Assembly: GCF_030269925.1 (NCBI RefSeq)
Contig: NC_085116.1
Location: 1,116,001-1,180,000, forward strand
Direction: 5' to 3'
Length of the DNA stretch: 64,000 nucleotides
DNA from: Bombyx mori
Lineage: Eukaryota > Arthropoda > Insecta > Lepidoptera > Bombycidae
Numbering within the stretch: position 1 is the first letter of the stretch; each line of letters begins with the position of its first letter. The notes beneath the pieces are model-generated. The model saw only the letters and a list, made by a program, of their open reading frames with translations. It did no database searches and was not told where the DNA came from. The translations under genes and the position numbers were made by a program. Below, in pieces: positions 11,646 through 22,886 of the stretch.

Positions 11646-12108
11646 CAACCCTATGGTTTATTGGATAGAGTGCGTTCAATGGAAACCTAATAACTTTATA
11701 TCTCAAACTTATCTCTAACGAAAATAAATAAATTGAGAAATCCTAATCATAACGACTTGAAAAAATATTAATCCCACCAGAACTAACGGCCCTCGAAATG
11801 AGCCGCAGTTAAATATAACTAACAAAACGTTAGTATTCGACAGGTATCGTTATCGGTTCAATAACAGTAACATTATCAAGTCATCCATCACCGGGCAGAT
11901 GGTAGCTCTAATCCTGATAAGGGCTGATAAGCCATTTGTAGTTATATGCGTTCATATCAATTAAGCTTAACACAAAATCGTTCAAGCCATTCATAACATA
12001 GTATAGCTCAAAATCGAAGCATATATTCTATTGGCGAAATATTTGGTGATCCTAACTATTGTACCCAAGGGCCAAGACTCGGTTTCCAATCTTAACTAAA
12101 AAATCTAA
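11646..12108. other. Unassigned AT-rich intergenic DNA
   Basis: No gene or repeat recognised. Confidence 0.45.
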
Positions 12109-12364
12109 TTGAATATGCAATTTCGAAAAGGGCACATCTCTGAAAATGTACAATTTTCAGGAAATAAAAAAAAACTGCTTATTTTCTAAAGCAGTGTAAA
12201 ATTTAAAATATTAACTTTTGAGATATATTTTAGTGTTAATTAACAATTGAAAATTACTGGAATTATTATAAAATGGGTGTAGGTAAGCCTCAAAATTAAT
12301 GTATATGAAAAAACGTATTTGACAAAATATGCTACATGTGCCCTTTTCGAAATGGCATATTCAA
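12109..12364. mobile_element. MITE-like element with 29-bp terminal inverted repeats
   Basis: The left end (12109-12137) reads TTGAATATGC, A, ATTTCGAAAAGGGCACAT. The right end (12336-12364) is its reverse complement with a single mismatch (28 of 29). The 198-bp interior is AT-rich and non-coding. No unambiguous target-site duplication is visible, so the exact outer boundary and superfamily are open. Confidence 0.75.
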
Positions 12365-12860
12365 TTTCAATTAAAAAGTATATAAGATTATGAAAATAAA
12401 AAATTACATTTTATGTTGCCGATAATTTCATAAAAAAAGTAAATTTAGATCTGTAATTTTGTGATTTGCACTCAAAATCCACTTTCATTAATCGAAACAA
12501 AATAATCAAATTCACAATCTAAGCTTCGATACAATAACATCGATAACGGACGAAACGAGTCGAATCGATTTGACTTGTCAACTCTAACAATAGTTCTGTA
12601 ATCGATAAATCGATTTAATGTCGATGTCACGGCGATTTTTCGGTAAAATCATTGACCATTCATTCGTGGATTGTTCGATAATTTTAACTTTGATTAATTT
12701 TTGATAAAAATTAAGAATTTGATTTTTCGAAAGCTCTTTATTTATCGGGGAATTTTGACGGCGCCTTTATTGCACTTGTATATTTTACCTGATTACAACC
12801 ACCGAACGTAGTGTCATAAGTGGGATGAGTCATAACATATGTGACTTCATATTCATATCA
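12365..12860. other. AT-rich DNA with an ATCGAT-rich patch
   Basis: About 12525-12625 contains four ATCGAT-type motifs (acatcgataacgg, gaatcgatttg, taatcgataaatcgatttaa). These resemble DRE/BEAF-type sites of insect promoters and boundaries. No transcript evidence is visible. Confidence 0.4.
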
Positions 12861-13128
12861 ACGGCCGTCTGGAGTAGTGGTAAGTGACATGGTCACTACA
12901 CAAGGGTGTCGCGGGTTCGAATCCCGCCAAGGGAAGATATTTGTATGATAAATACAAATGTCTTTTCCAGGGTTATGGATGTATATTAAATGTATGTATG
13001 TGTATAATAAAAATCTTACATTTATATCCGTTATCTGGTACCTGTAACACAAGTTCTTTACGAACTTATCACGGGACCAGTTAACGTGGCGTGATTGTTA
13101 GTAAATATTTATTTATTTATTTATTATA
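12861..13128 (+). mobile_element. tRNA-like SINE, second family, copy 1
   Basis: Head acggccgtctggagtagtgg is followed by an exact B box GGTTCGAATCC (12914-12924). The body includes ccagggttatggatgtatat and ggtacctgtaacacaagttc, and the tail is (TTTA)n. About 265 bp, unrelated to Bm1 apart from the Pol III promoter. Two more copies lie at 36555 and 43817. Confidence 0.85.
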
Positions 13129-13461
13129 TTGAAACGAATTATGATTATTTACAAAAAAAAAGTATATTGTCCATTTTATTACTTAATAAAAGACAAAATT
13201 AATAAATATGGATTAACTAGTGATGTAAATTTTATTTATTACGCCACAGTACTGAGAGATGACGTAATTACTTAAAGACCGACAACAGTATGTGTGAAGT
13301 AGACAGACGTCATGTGGGACAGGAAAATGCATCCTAATATCAAAGGGCACATGTACAATACTAACATCTACTCAACCTGCTATTCTATAAGTATCAAAAT
13401 GGTGGATTAATACTTCAACTATTTATACATATAATGCAGATATTCAGATGTGGTTACTATA
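13129..13461. other. Unassigned intergenic DNA
   Basis: No gene or repeat recognised. Confidence 0.45.
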
Positions 13462-13894
13462 TTCCCTACTAGCGGCAGGCTTCGCACGGGCCTTTAAAAA
13501 AAATCAACGATATTTGACATTGTTTTATTTAAAAAAATAAAAGAACACTTATTGCGGCATAACTATAATAGATAGACATATACTGTGCGACACTTTTTGT
13601 AAATAATAATGTGTTCTACAAAGTCGTAGTACATTATTTTATTCTATCATCAATAGTTTTCGCAGGGCACGCGATATAAAGAATATTTTAGGTAATTTTT
13701 TACACCTTGGGTTACATTATTGGAGTTTTAGTAAGGATACCTAATTTTTTTCAAAACAGATTATAGCCTATGTCACTCGGGAATAGTGTAACTTACAAAC
13801 AGTGAAAGAATTTTTCAAATCGGTTCAGTAGTTTCGGAGCCTATTCAATACAAACAAACAAACAAATCTTTCTTCTTTATAATATTAGTATAGA
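13462..13894 (+). mobile_element. Unclassified lepidopteran interspersed repeat
   Basis: Begins near ctactagcggcaggcttcgc and includes aacacttattgcggcataac. It ends aatcggttcagtagtttcgg, then a (CAAA)n stretch and ctttataatattagtataga. The opening part recurs at 63885-64000. The simple-repeat tail suggests a non-LTR or SINE-like 3' end, but the class is uncertain. Confidence 0.6.
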
Positions 13895-14127
13895 AGACGA
13901 AAACAGGTACGGGAGTTAGCAAATTAACTTAGAATTCAAAATTTTCTCGCAGTGCTCATAAGATTATCGTTAAAATGCATAATTTCACATACACCAAAAT
14001 TCTCTCGGTACCTTCCACACTAACAAATATGTACCTACAGAGTTTTATCTAAAGTGTTACCTTGTTATTTGAACACCAATGTATCTATGGTGTTGGATGC
14101 CCTTGGCTTGTTTCATAACATATTTTT

Positions 14128-14727
14128 AGTGTTTTTATTTTTTTTATTTTTCTCATGGTTTGACGAGTTGTCGGCCCATCTGGTGTTAAGTGGTTAAGGA
14201 GCCCATAGACCTCTACGACGTAAATGCGGCCACCCACCTCGAGACATGAGTTCTTAGGCCTCAGTTTCTACAGTACAACGGCCGCCCCACCCTTCAAACC
14301 GAAACGCATTACTGCTTCACGGCCGAAATAGGCAGGTTGGTGGTATCTACTCGTGCGGACTCAGAAGATGTCCTACCACCAGTAATTACGCAAATAATAA
14401 TTGTGCGGGTTTGTTTTTTATTACACGATGTTATTCCTTCACCGTGGAAGTCACTCGTGAACAATTGTCAAGTGCGTATTTCATTAGAAAAATTGGTACC
14501 CGCCTGCGGGATTCGAACACCGGTGCATCGCTAGCTACGAATGCACCTTAGGTCTCCTTCGGAGGTGCTCGGGCAGCTGTTAGCTAATCACACCGCTCCT
14601 GGCTGAGCCTTTCCTCGCCCACCTGTCTTGGTGAAACTGGAAAGGTCTTAAGGCCACCAGTAATCCTTCAATCATAAAAAAAAAAAACGATTGCACCGGA
14701 CGGGTCTTGTCCTTTAGGCCACGATGA
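14128..14727 (-). mobile_element. Full-length Bm1-type SINE interrupted by a LINE tail
   Basis: Minus-strand copy. The reversed tail (14128-14170), body and B-box region gggattcgaacaccggtgca are present up to 14547. The tRNA-like head then resumes as caccggacgggtcttgtcc and gccacgatgact at 14693-14727. The 140 bp between is a younger insertion, annotated separately. Confidence 0.88.
14548..14687 (+). mobile_element. LINE 3' end (family A) inserted in a Bm1 SINE
   Basis: Sense sequence ttaggtctccttcggaggtg to gccaccagtaatccttcaat, catA(n). It is flanked by a 10-bp duplication with one mismatch, CGAATGCACC (14538-14547) and CGATTGCACC (14688-14697). Poly(A) and target-site duplication together mark a 5'-truncated retrotransposition. 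Confidence 0.85.
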
Positions 14728-14980
14728 CTAGATGTACGATATGTTTCTACTCGTCCCAATTACGATCTATGTGCAAGCGTTATGAAACGTCAGTGGCAAG
14801 GGGCAACAACAAAGGGGTAGCACAAAGAACGTTACTGCGACGCCCGGGGCCGCATCCAGACTGCGTCTTTCCATACACAAACCGATTGATGTATTGCATT
14901 TTCAGGGAACGATTTCACTATCAACAATTAGTCGCTTCTCAATGTCGAGTGAAGTCGACATTTCTTCGTCTTCTTCTTTT

Positions 14981-15381
14981 GAAGTCGTCGTGGCCGAAAG
15001 GATCAGACGTCCGGTGCATTCGTATCGAGCGATGCACCGGTGTTCGAATCCCGCATGCGGGTAGCAATTTTTCTAATGAAATACGTACCAAATGTTCAGG
15101 ACTGACTTCCACAGTGAAGGAATAACATCGTGTAATAAAAATTAAATTTGCGTAATTACTAGTGATAGGATCTCTTGTGAGTCCGCACGGGTATGTACCA
15201 CCGCCCTGCCTATTTCTGCCGTGAAGCAGCGTTTCGGTTTGAAGGGTAGGGCAGCCGTTGTAACTATACTGAGACCTTAGAACTAGTATATCAAGGTGGG
15301 TGGCGGCATTTACGTTGTAGATGTCTATGGGCTCCAGTGACCACTTAACACCAGGTGGTGTGAGCTAAGCAATAAACAAAA
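14981..15381 (+). mobile_element. Full-length Bm1-type SINE
   Basis: Head gaagtcgtcgtggccgaaag, B-box region gttcgaatcccgcatgcggg, all body blocks, and a shortened tail gtgagctaagcaataaac that lacks the cgtccacccatc segment. Confidence 0.9.
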
Positions 15382-15809
15382 TCATTTAAATTTACGTTTA
15401 TCTGTTTAAAGTATTTAAATCGAAAAATCGTCGATAAGTGCAGTCCACGTGGCAGAGTAACCGCCTCCATCGATCAATTAATTCATCATAATCAATAAAA
15501 TATCATTCTGATATCACGACGCGATGAGCTGGCGACGTTGCAGTGCAAATAATCTAAATGTAGTTACTAACCGAAATTATTGTTAATTCGAGCTTTAAGA
15601 ATATTCAAAGAAAAGTTCAAAATGCCGAGCGAATTACATTTTTATCTAACGTGTAGGGACAAACACTAGCTTCACAACAAAAAAAAGTTTGAAAATTTGT
15701 ATGAATAAATTTTTCTTTTAGGATTACATTGGGCCAGTTAGTGGCGATTTATTTTTATAAACTCTTTCCGTTTGTTGTATAATATGTTTCTTTATACAAG
15801 TTTTCATTA
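15382..15809. other. Unassigned AT-rich intergenic DNA
   Basis: No gene or repeat recognised. Confidence 0.45.
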
Positions 15810-16069
15810 TTTTTTTTTGTTATTGCTTAGATGGGTTGACGAGCTCACGGCCTACCTAATGTTAAATGGTTACCGGAGCCCATAGACATCTACAATGTAA
15901 ATGCCGCCACCCACCTTGAGATATGAGTTCTAAGGTCGCAGTATAGTTACAACGGCTACCCCACCCTTCAAACCGAAACGCATTTTTGCTTCACGACAGA
16001 AATATACAGGATGGTGGTACTTACCCGTGCGGACTCACAAGAGGTCTCACCAGTTATTACGCAATATCC
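15810..16069 (-). mobile_element. Bm1-type SINE, 5' truncated
   Basis: Reversed tail tattgcttagatgggttgac, cacccaccttgagatatgag and caagaggtctcaccag blocks in order. The tRNA-like head is missing. Confidence 0.88.
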
Positions 16070-16119
16070 GTTCTTAGATCTAGGAGGTGTAATGACCAGG
16101 AGTTCGACAGTGTAAGTAG

Positions 16120-16330
16120 ATTTTCAGTAAAACAACGCCATCTAAAGGCTTAGATTAGAGCCGAATGGTCGCGGGGTTCGCGGGGCAATTCGCCGTCAGT
16201 GGAAACGGGGTATTAATCAATTAGTGAACAGCGCTCGGTTCACCGGTTCACAGACCAGTGGACAGTGACAGTGGATAAGCCGGCCCACCGCGGCGCGGTT
16301 TTCGGCAATATCCGATTTCAAAACCTTTTT
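16120..16330. other. GC-rich single-copy patch upstream of tsh
   Basis: Unlike the surrounding AT-rich DNA, this stretch is GC-rich and CG-rich (ggtcgcggggttcgcggggc, ccggcccaccgcggcgcggt). It could be an upstream promoter, an untranslated exon or a regulatory element for the long tsh isoform. An ATG at about 16174 opens a short frame, but no donor site there gives the phase needed to join the 22414 exon. Confidence 0.35.
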
Positions 16331-18299
16331 TTTTTTTCGGTTTTCGCTCGATAACTTTATAATCGAGACGAAAGTTGCTCGTCTTTTTGCGAGAGAACTT
16401 TTTGTTTTAGAGACCTTAGTGAAGGGTGATTTTAGCAGCTTCTAATATGTATTGTGTAAAAAAAAAAACTTTGTTATAAAAGTCCATTGAGCGTCCAATT
16501 TATAGCTAATTCTATTTAGTAATAAAACGTGGATACTGTCACCAACTTTATATGTTCGTGTGAATTATATTCACATTTAAGTTGGGTAGATTTGGAAATT
16601 CACTCTATCTTTAATTCTCTTCATATTTTACCTTTCATTTGCAGATATTTTGGCTAAAAGCTTTCAGTGTAATTTGAAATAAATAAAATAAGATTAAAAC
16701 CATCATTCAAGTTATCATAGTAAAATATAATAGTACAGAAAACGTATAGAATTTTTTACTCAAATTCTCCCGAGGGACCTTGGAGTTTTACTTCATAGGT
16801 ATTAGTAAAGTGGTTATCAACAAATGTAGGTACATACGATGTCGATTGTACATATTTCAAATTATATAATTCGATAAAAGATGATAATTATAATAATATC
16901 AACGGGGATGTCTTCTACGTAAAAAATCTATCATAAAACAAACTATATTTACTATCTGATAAAATATATATAGCAACCATATCATCATCAAATAAAAATT
17001 AAATCAATTGATAATAGGACGATTAACACCAGAATTTACAGTTTTCAAGACGCGAAAGCTGTATTAGTGTTTACAAGTATATTTTATGACTGGCTGTGTT
17101 ACTAAATAAGAAGATTACCAGAATCGTTTATCCCGAATAAAGAAAATGTATAAATAATTATTTCATGTTCAACACTCCCAATCTGCAATTACCTCTAGAA
17201 TTATATCCAGGGATTCCCCAAATATCATACCAACTTCCACGGAGAATCTCTTGAGCACGCAGGACAGTAGGGTTAGCAACCAAGTGATGAAATAACATTT
17301 AAAAAACAATTCCTAAAGAGCAAAGTACAAAAACAAACAATGACACAACTTTGACTATCATCTAATTAGGTGATCTCCGATAAGGCGATAAGTTGGCCGG
17401 TGTTAGTTCGATTTATCGCCAGGAATTATGTCAGTCGATAGCTAAACTTTGAATAATTGATCTGCTGCGGTTGGTGGGTTTCAAATCAATCAATCGCTTT
17501 ATTTGCACGACACACTAGTGGAGCATGTGTGTACATTATATTGGACTTATTATCTGTATTTTTCCGTGGCGTTCTTTCGCTATTTAATTATAAAATTCAT
17601 GCTCCCTATTTATTTATTGTTGTAACTATTATCGGCAACGAAAATTTTCCTGCTGCTTTTTAATTAAGGACGTATATAATAATGTTACGTTGTTTTATTG
17701 TTATCGTTGGCAAAAGGCCCTAGAACCTTTCCTAGTCAGAGCCAATGTACATTTTTCACAAGAATTTTGCAGATTTGATTCTCCTTCATAGAAGTCGCTG
17801 AACACGCGTTAATTATGCATTTTTTTGGAGAAATGATAACAGCCTACATCAGGCGCCTTCTTCTTTAGGCCACGAACATTACAAAACACCGCTAGACCTA
17901 TTTATGTCCCGGTGGAGGCGGAGTCTACACAATAAAAACATAAATGATTAGGACCGTAATCGTAATATGGGATTGCCGAGTTAGCATGGCGCCATTTCAA
18001 AAAAAATATATAATGATTAGTCGGAATTTGTACAGGTATTATCAGTTCTATAGAAACAAATAGTACCGAGAATCGCAATAAAATGATAATAGTTGTTATG
18101 TTTGATAATCCGTAATTTCCTTCGTACCAACCTCAATACAAAGTACAATCCTCACTATCATGATGAATTGCTTTATAACTCGAACGACATCCATATTATT
18201 GATAATTAAATGATTTCTTTAGATATCTTACAAAGAAATCTAGTGCGAATTTAATATATAACGCATACACGTGCATATACACAGAAGTTTACAGTCGAC
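16331..18299. other. AT-rich DNA, nothing recognised
   Basis: About 2 kb without a recognisable repeat or gene. Short chance frames only (for example 68 codons at 17457-17663). It would be intronic or upstream of the long tsh isoform. Confidence 0.5.
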
Positions 18300-18440
18300 A
18301 TGATGTGAAGTAATTCTTGGAGCCCATAGATATCACATTATGAGCGCCGGGACATGAATCGAACGAGATGCTTACAATGTTAATCTTGAAATATTGAAGT
18401 CTCACTTGTATTGTTACAATGACTATCCCTCCTACTTCTT
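18300..18440 (-). mobile_element. Very diverged Bm1-type SINE trace
   Basis: tggagcccatagatatcaca and later ttgaagtctcacttgtattg, then ttacaatgactatccctcc, parallel the order of reversed Bm1 blocks with heavy divergence. Confidence 0.4.
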
Positions 18441-18444
18441 ATTT

Positions 18445-18840
18445 CTCCTGAGAGAGAGAAGAAGGATCGATGCATTAGAAATGTGGTGCTGGAGAAGGAT
18501 GCTCCTTATATCTTGGACTGAGCATCGCAAAAACGCCTCGATCCTAAAAGAACTAAATATCTCTCAAAGGCTGTTGTCAACAGTGCAATCCAGTCTATTT
18601 TGTACACGTATCGCGACGGCCAGCAGATTCTATCGAGAAACTTGTTGTTCAGGGTAGGGTCAATGGTAAGAGATCTCGTGGACGAATCCCCACGCGCTGG
18701 ACTGATCAGGTGAAAGACCTTACTGAAACCCCACTTAACGAGTGCGGGCGCCGGGCCTCGGTTCGCAAACTATGGAAATCATCTGTCAAGGTTTTCATAA
18801 GCAAGAATTTCACATGACCACTATGATGATCCCTCTTGCC
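18445..18840 (+). pseudogene. LINE ORF2 C-terminal remnant
   Basis: The + strand frame encodes EMWCWRRMLLISWTEH, then ILKELNISQRLLSTVQS, the region just after the reverse-transcriptase core in many lepidopteran LINE ORF2 proteins. A frame change near 18600-18660 leads into RSRGRIPTRWTDQVKDLTET, the conserved C-terminal GRxPTRWxD module. There is no endonuclease or catalytic core and the frame is broken, so this is a dead copy. Confidence 0.82.
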
Positions 18841-18974
18841 AAACCGGGGCGCATGACTTATCCACTACTGAAATAGAAAGGTCCGCTGGTGTTCCGGGAT
18901 ACCCCGCTGGACCAAGACCAGTCTACTAGATCGGACAAGATACCCTGCCAATCACTCGCTCTATCATATGAATT

Positions 18975-19221
18975 TTCCTGGTGGTAGGACCTCTTGTAAG
19001 TCCGCACGGGTAGGTACCACCGCCCCGCCTATTTCTGCCGTGAAGCAGTAATGGGTTTCGGTTTCTAAGGGTGGGGCAGCCGTTATAACTATACTGAGAC
19101 TTTAGAACTTATATCTCAAGGTGGGTGGCGCATTTACATCGTAGACGTCTATGGGCTCCAGTAACCACTTAACACCAGGTGGGCTGTGAGCTCGTCCACC
19201 CATCTAAGCAATAAAAAAAAG
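18975..19221 (+). mobile_element. Bm1-type SINE, 5' truncated
   Basis: Starts ctggtggtaggacctcttgt and runs through all 3' blocks to cacccatctaagcaataaaa and an A-rich tail. Confidence 0.9.
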
Positions 19222-19707
19222 AAAACGCTACAGTGCTGTTAACTACCGCTTAGCACCAAGCGATACGACGCCAACAATAATTGCAGCTTACGTCTGTTTC
19301 ATTAAAAATCTACTGGAAATTTTCCATTATTATTTATAAGAACATGTTTTTTGTAGATGTGTATCGATCCATTAATTATTGTCAATCATTTATTAGATAT
19401 TGTATTTTTATTGATAATTTTATCATTCTCAGACAGCGTTTAATCGATAAATAAATTAGGGCCCATAGATTTCATTTAGCGGTAGATTAGACCGACCTAG
19501 CCTAGTTTCATTATTGAGTTGACAGACGCGTTTTTTACATATTTAAATGAATGCACGGACAATCTAAATATTTTAATCGTGTTGCGTATTATTTTGTTGT
19601 TTTCTAAAGATTTCGTTTTCGCTATTTATATTTTTTATACGCTTTCTACATAACTTAAAATTAGAAAAGTATTATCAACTTCTTTTATTAATTTAAATGT
19701 AATAAAA
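19222..19707. other. Unassigned AT-rich DNA
   Basis: No gene or repeat recognised. Confidence 0.45.
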
Positions 19708-20108
19708 TCTATATATTAATATGTGAAGCAAAAACTTTGTATCCCTTTTTACGAAAATTGCGCGGACGGAGGAGTATGAAATTTTCCACACTTATAGAGA
19801 ATATAGAAAAGAAGTGCACAATGCCAATATTTTTTTAAAATAAAGCATAAAAGATACTTTAAATCAATAAATAAAACATTACACACACTAAATACCATGT
19901 ATTTGACGCACACAGGCATGCATTCTATTTATTGTCAAACTTTTGTTCTTGACGTCTGTTGTCAAATTGAGATTAAATATTGTTTGTCTTTGTTAATATT
20001 TTTTATAGTGTAGTTTTGGCGAAATTTGTGATTAAACAATCATAATAGTGTACAAACTTACAATTCCAATTAATTATAGTCGAATTTCGACTACTGCGGG
20101 ACCACTAG
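19708..20108 (+). mobile_element. Non-autonomous Helitron-like element, copy 2
   Basis: Host A, then TCTATATATTAATATGTG at the 5' end. The 3' end reads AGTCGAATTTCGACTACTGC, gggacc, ACTAG, then host T. The hairpin arms AGTCGAA and TTCGACT lie just before the end. 401 bp, non-coding. Confidence 0.82.
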
Positions 20109-20578
20109 TTCTTCATAATTTTTGAAATGACAACGAATAACGCCTTTGTCGCCCGTGACACGAAGACTGTGATATTCGAAATAGCGAAAGTAATATGATG
20201 GCAAAAAAACAACCCTAAAATTGGTTTTAGTTATAAAAATTTTTAAATACATTTTCACCCAATCTTAACTGTAACCTTCATCGTTGACAAACAAACATTT
20301 GTCGGTTAATCGCGGCTTATTCTTCTAAAAATGTTTATTAGTAGAAATTTACAAAAATATTAGTAACGGGTACTTATGATGGCACTTGTGGGCGCCTGAT
20401 GGTGGATAGTGTTGCCGTGTGAAAACACATTTTCCACGTGACACATTTGGCGTAAGAAGCTATCTCTGCAGTATACTTATTGTGTTAATTTTTTTGTTTA
20501 CATGTCCTCGTAATCTATTCCGTTCTCTCAACTTAAAAGACAAGAAAATTATTATCAGCAAAAGATACAATATTATAA
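20109..20578. other. Unassigned AT-rich DNA
   Basis: No gene or repeat recognised. Confidence 0.45.
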
Positions 20579-20812
20579 TTTTTTTTATTACTTAGATGGG
20601 TGGACGAGCTCGCAGCCCACCTGGTGTTAAGTGGTTACTGGAGCCCATAGACATCTACAACGTGAATGCGCCACCCACCTTGAGATATAAGTTCTAAGGT
20701 CTCAGTATAGTTACAACGACTGCCCCTTCAAGACGAAACGCATTACTGCTTCACGGCAGAAATAGGCGGGGTGGTGGTACCTACCCGTGCGGACTCACAT
20801 GAGGTCCAGTAA
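20579..20812 (-). mobile_element. Bm1-type SINE, 5' truncated
   Basis: Reversed tail tattacttagatgggtggac, then all 3' blocks to gactcacatgaggtcc. About 12 bp are lost near the gctgcccc block. Confidence 0.9.
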
Positions 20813-21395
20813 TAAAAACATGAGTACAGAAGATCATTTGCATAGCATTTTTTCTGCACTTATTTTTCAATGATATTGAATCGAAACTAAAAACTTGTAC
20901 TAATTTAATAAATAATTTGGTAACATGAGAATTTGTGTCATTAAGAGTATTATTTTCCTACCTAAGCTGATTGTCTAGACAGACCATATCAACGTCACCG
21001 GGCTAGGTGTGTTTTTGAGATGTTATATTTTACAAGTTTATTCAGATCTATTGTTGTAGTTGACTGATTGCTAAGAATAATAGTATACTATTTATATCTG
21101 ACCACTGATAATAAACAAAACAATGAAAAATCATAATTTAGCACATTACGGCGGTGATAATTAGTAATATAAAACAATAAAATAATGATAATATTAAATA
21201 ATGAAATGAAAACATTAAAGGCGAGATAAACATTGATAATAGTAAAGGTAGATAAATATCTACGAATCGCGAAAAGCGAAGAAAATACTTTACTGATTTA
21301 GCCAGTAGTAGAAGTAGAGAAGACATTCTAAATGCTAAAAGAAGGTGAACGCTGTACCAGATCTTAGAACAAGTAGATCTGTAGGACACAGACTG
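20813..21395. other. Unassigned AT-rich DNA
   Basis: No repeat recognised. The 83-codon minus-strand frame at 21138-21389 is AT-rich and hydrophobic, with no recognisable domain, and is probably chance. Confidence 0.45.
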
Positions 21396-21641
21396 TTTTT
21401 TTATTGCTTTGATGGGTGGACGAGCTCACAGCCCACCTGTGTTAAGTGGTTACTGGAGCCCATAGACATCTACAACGTAAATGCGCCACCCACGTTGAGA
21501 TGTAAGTTCTAAGGTCTCAAGTATAGTTACATCGGCTGCTCCACCCTTTAAACCGAAACGCATTACTGCTTCACGGCAGAAATAGGCAGGGTGGTGGTAC
21601 CTACCCGCGCGGACTCACAAGAGGTCCTACCACCAGTAAAC
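21396..21641 (-). mobile_element. Bm1-type SINE, 5' truncated
   Basis: Reversed tail attgctttgatgggtggacg through to caagaggtcctaccaccagt. Well preserved, and sits about 0.8 kb upstream of the tsh exon at 22414. Confidence 0.9.
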
Positions 21642-22142
21642 CACCAGGTTTTGTCGGGATGTGATCGTGTTTCTGATTGGAAGCTTACGATAGCCTTTGT
21701 ATTAACACCAAACATATCATAACGGGTCAAATGAACCATTTTGAATTATTGCATTGAAAATGCACGTATCATCTTATTGTTCTTGCATATTTGACCTCAT
21801 GAGTTTTTCTTAACAATAAATCTACAGTTATTATACTTTTTTTGGATTTGTTTATTTTGAGTAATACTTGTCTACTTATCTACATGCTATGGTAGAAATA
21901 GGCACCAGTAAGTGTTGGTATGATTAGTATTAACCGCCATTTGTATCAGTCGGGACTTTGATGTCAAAGTGCGGAGTGACATTCACAATGATCTCTATGG
22001 GCTCGTCAGGGCGTTGAGATCTCATCCGTCCACAGCTTAGAGCCCCGTGAGTTCACCTACTGGCTCGGTGAATCTAGTATAGCCCTGAGAATCGAACGCT
22101 CTGAGATCATGGTCAATGAATGATAAAAAAATATGTTATTTT
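21642..22142. other. Intergenic DNA with a trace of LINE family B
   Basis: About 22035-22100 (cagcttagagccccgtgagt, ttcacctactggctcgg) resembles the 3' end of LINE family B at low identity. Nothing else is recognised. Confidence 0.4.
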
Positions 22143-22144
22143 TT

Positions 22145-22236
22145 GTACGTTATTACAAAGTTAAGTCGTAGACTGTGTGCATTACTGATTTGTACGTAAT
22201 TACAAAGTTAAGTCGTACACTGTGTGCATTACTAAT
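22145..22236. repeat. 47-bp tandem duplication
   Basis: Two adjacent copies of a 47-bp unit (gtacgtTATTACAAAGTTAA and following to gtgtgcattactgat) differ at only a few positions. It ends about 180 bp upstream of the tsh exon acceptor. Confidence 0.85.
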
Positions 22237-22413
22237 AAAAATCTTACGTTACGGACGTTTTTTCCCGGTTAGGATACCCCTCCGCATCGTCCCATAAGGA
22301 ACTTCGTTCCAAAAAATATCTGCAAGCTACAACTAATCAAAGGACCCTCAAATCAAATCACCCTTAGCTAATTTATGATTCTCCATCTGATTTTAGTGTC
22401 TCTTTGTCTACAG

Positions 22414-22597
22414 AGGAGGAGAACAGTGCAGAAGGCGGTGTGAAGGATCGTAGCGAGGGCGGGGAGGGGCCCGACCGTGAAGGTGACGCATCCAGGTCAG
22501 CGTCGCCGGAATCCAGGGCCTCTCCCGCGCCGGACGACAGAGACGACATTGAGCACAGCATCCCGGCAACCCTGATACAGGATCCCAATGTTGAGAG
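22414..22597 (+). CDS. tsh: teashirt (tsh) upstream coding exon, long isoform (partial)
   Basis: A 184-nt exon bounded by an acceptor with a pyrimidine-rich tract (tctctttgtctacag) and a donor (GAGAG then gttggt). It starts after the first base of a codon and ends after the second base of an AG+G codon, the phase needed by the acceptor at 31915. The join reads through as DPNVER-ESPR without a stop. It encodes about 62 residues, mostly acidic and Ser/Pro-rich (EEENSAEGGV, SASPESRASPAPDDRDD), plausible for the acidic N terminus of teashirt-family proteins. It contains no ATG, so at least one more upstream coding exon exists. I could not find it in the window. Assignment to tsh rests on strand, phase, splice sites and composition rather than on an aligned homologue. 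Confidence 0.78.
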
Positions 22598-22756
22598 GTT
22601 GGTATTTACAGATTATTTACCTAATTTAATTAAAAACTAAATTAATTGTCTATAAACATATAGACAAACATTTAAAAATAAATCAAGGCACACAGAGAAC
22701 ACGTAAACTAAGTCGCTGATATTTCTATCTATCCGTTTGTGTATCACGGAGCATTT

Positions 22757-22886
22757 TTTTTGCATATATGAATGGATGAGCTCACAGCCCACCTGGTGTT
22801 AAGTGGTTACCGGAGCCCATAGACATCTACAACGTAAACGCCGCCACCCACCCTGAGATATGAGTTGTAAGGTCTCAGTATAGTTC
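22757..22886 (-). mobile_element. Bm1-type SINE fragment in the tsh intron
   Basis: Reversed 3' blocks: ggatgagctcacagcccacc, tctacaacgtaaacgccgcc, ggtctcagtatagtt. It starts only 160 bp beyond the tsh exon donor. Confidence 0.85.

Noticed and set aside
12861..12935. Possible tRNA gene (A box and exact B box)
   Set aside because: The sequence continues into a SINE body with a (TTTA)n tail and recurs at two other sites, so it is a tRNA-derived SINE head rather than a tRNA gene.
14724..15125. 133-codon + strand frame
   Set aside because: Its second half is the head of a Bm1 SINE and its first half has no recognisable domain.
16174..16218. ATG-containing first exon for the long tsh isoform
   Set aside because: The only nearby GT donor gives the wrong phase to join 22414.
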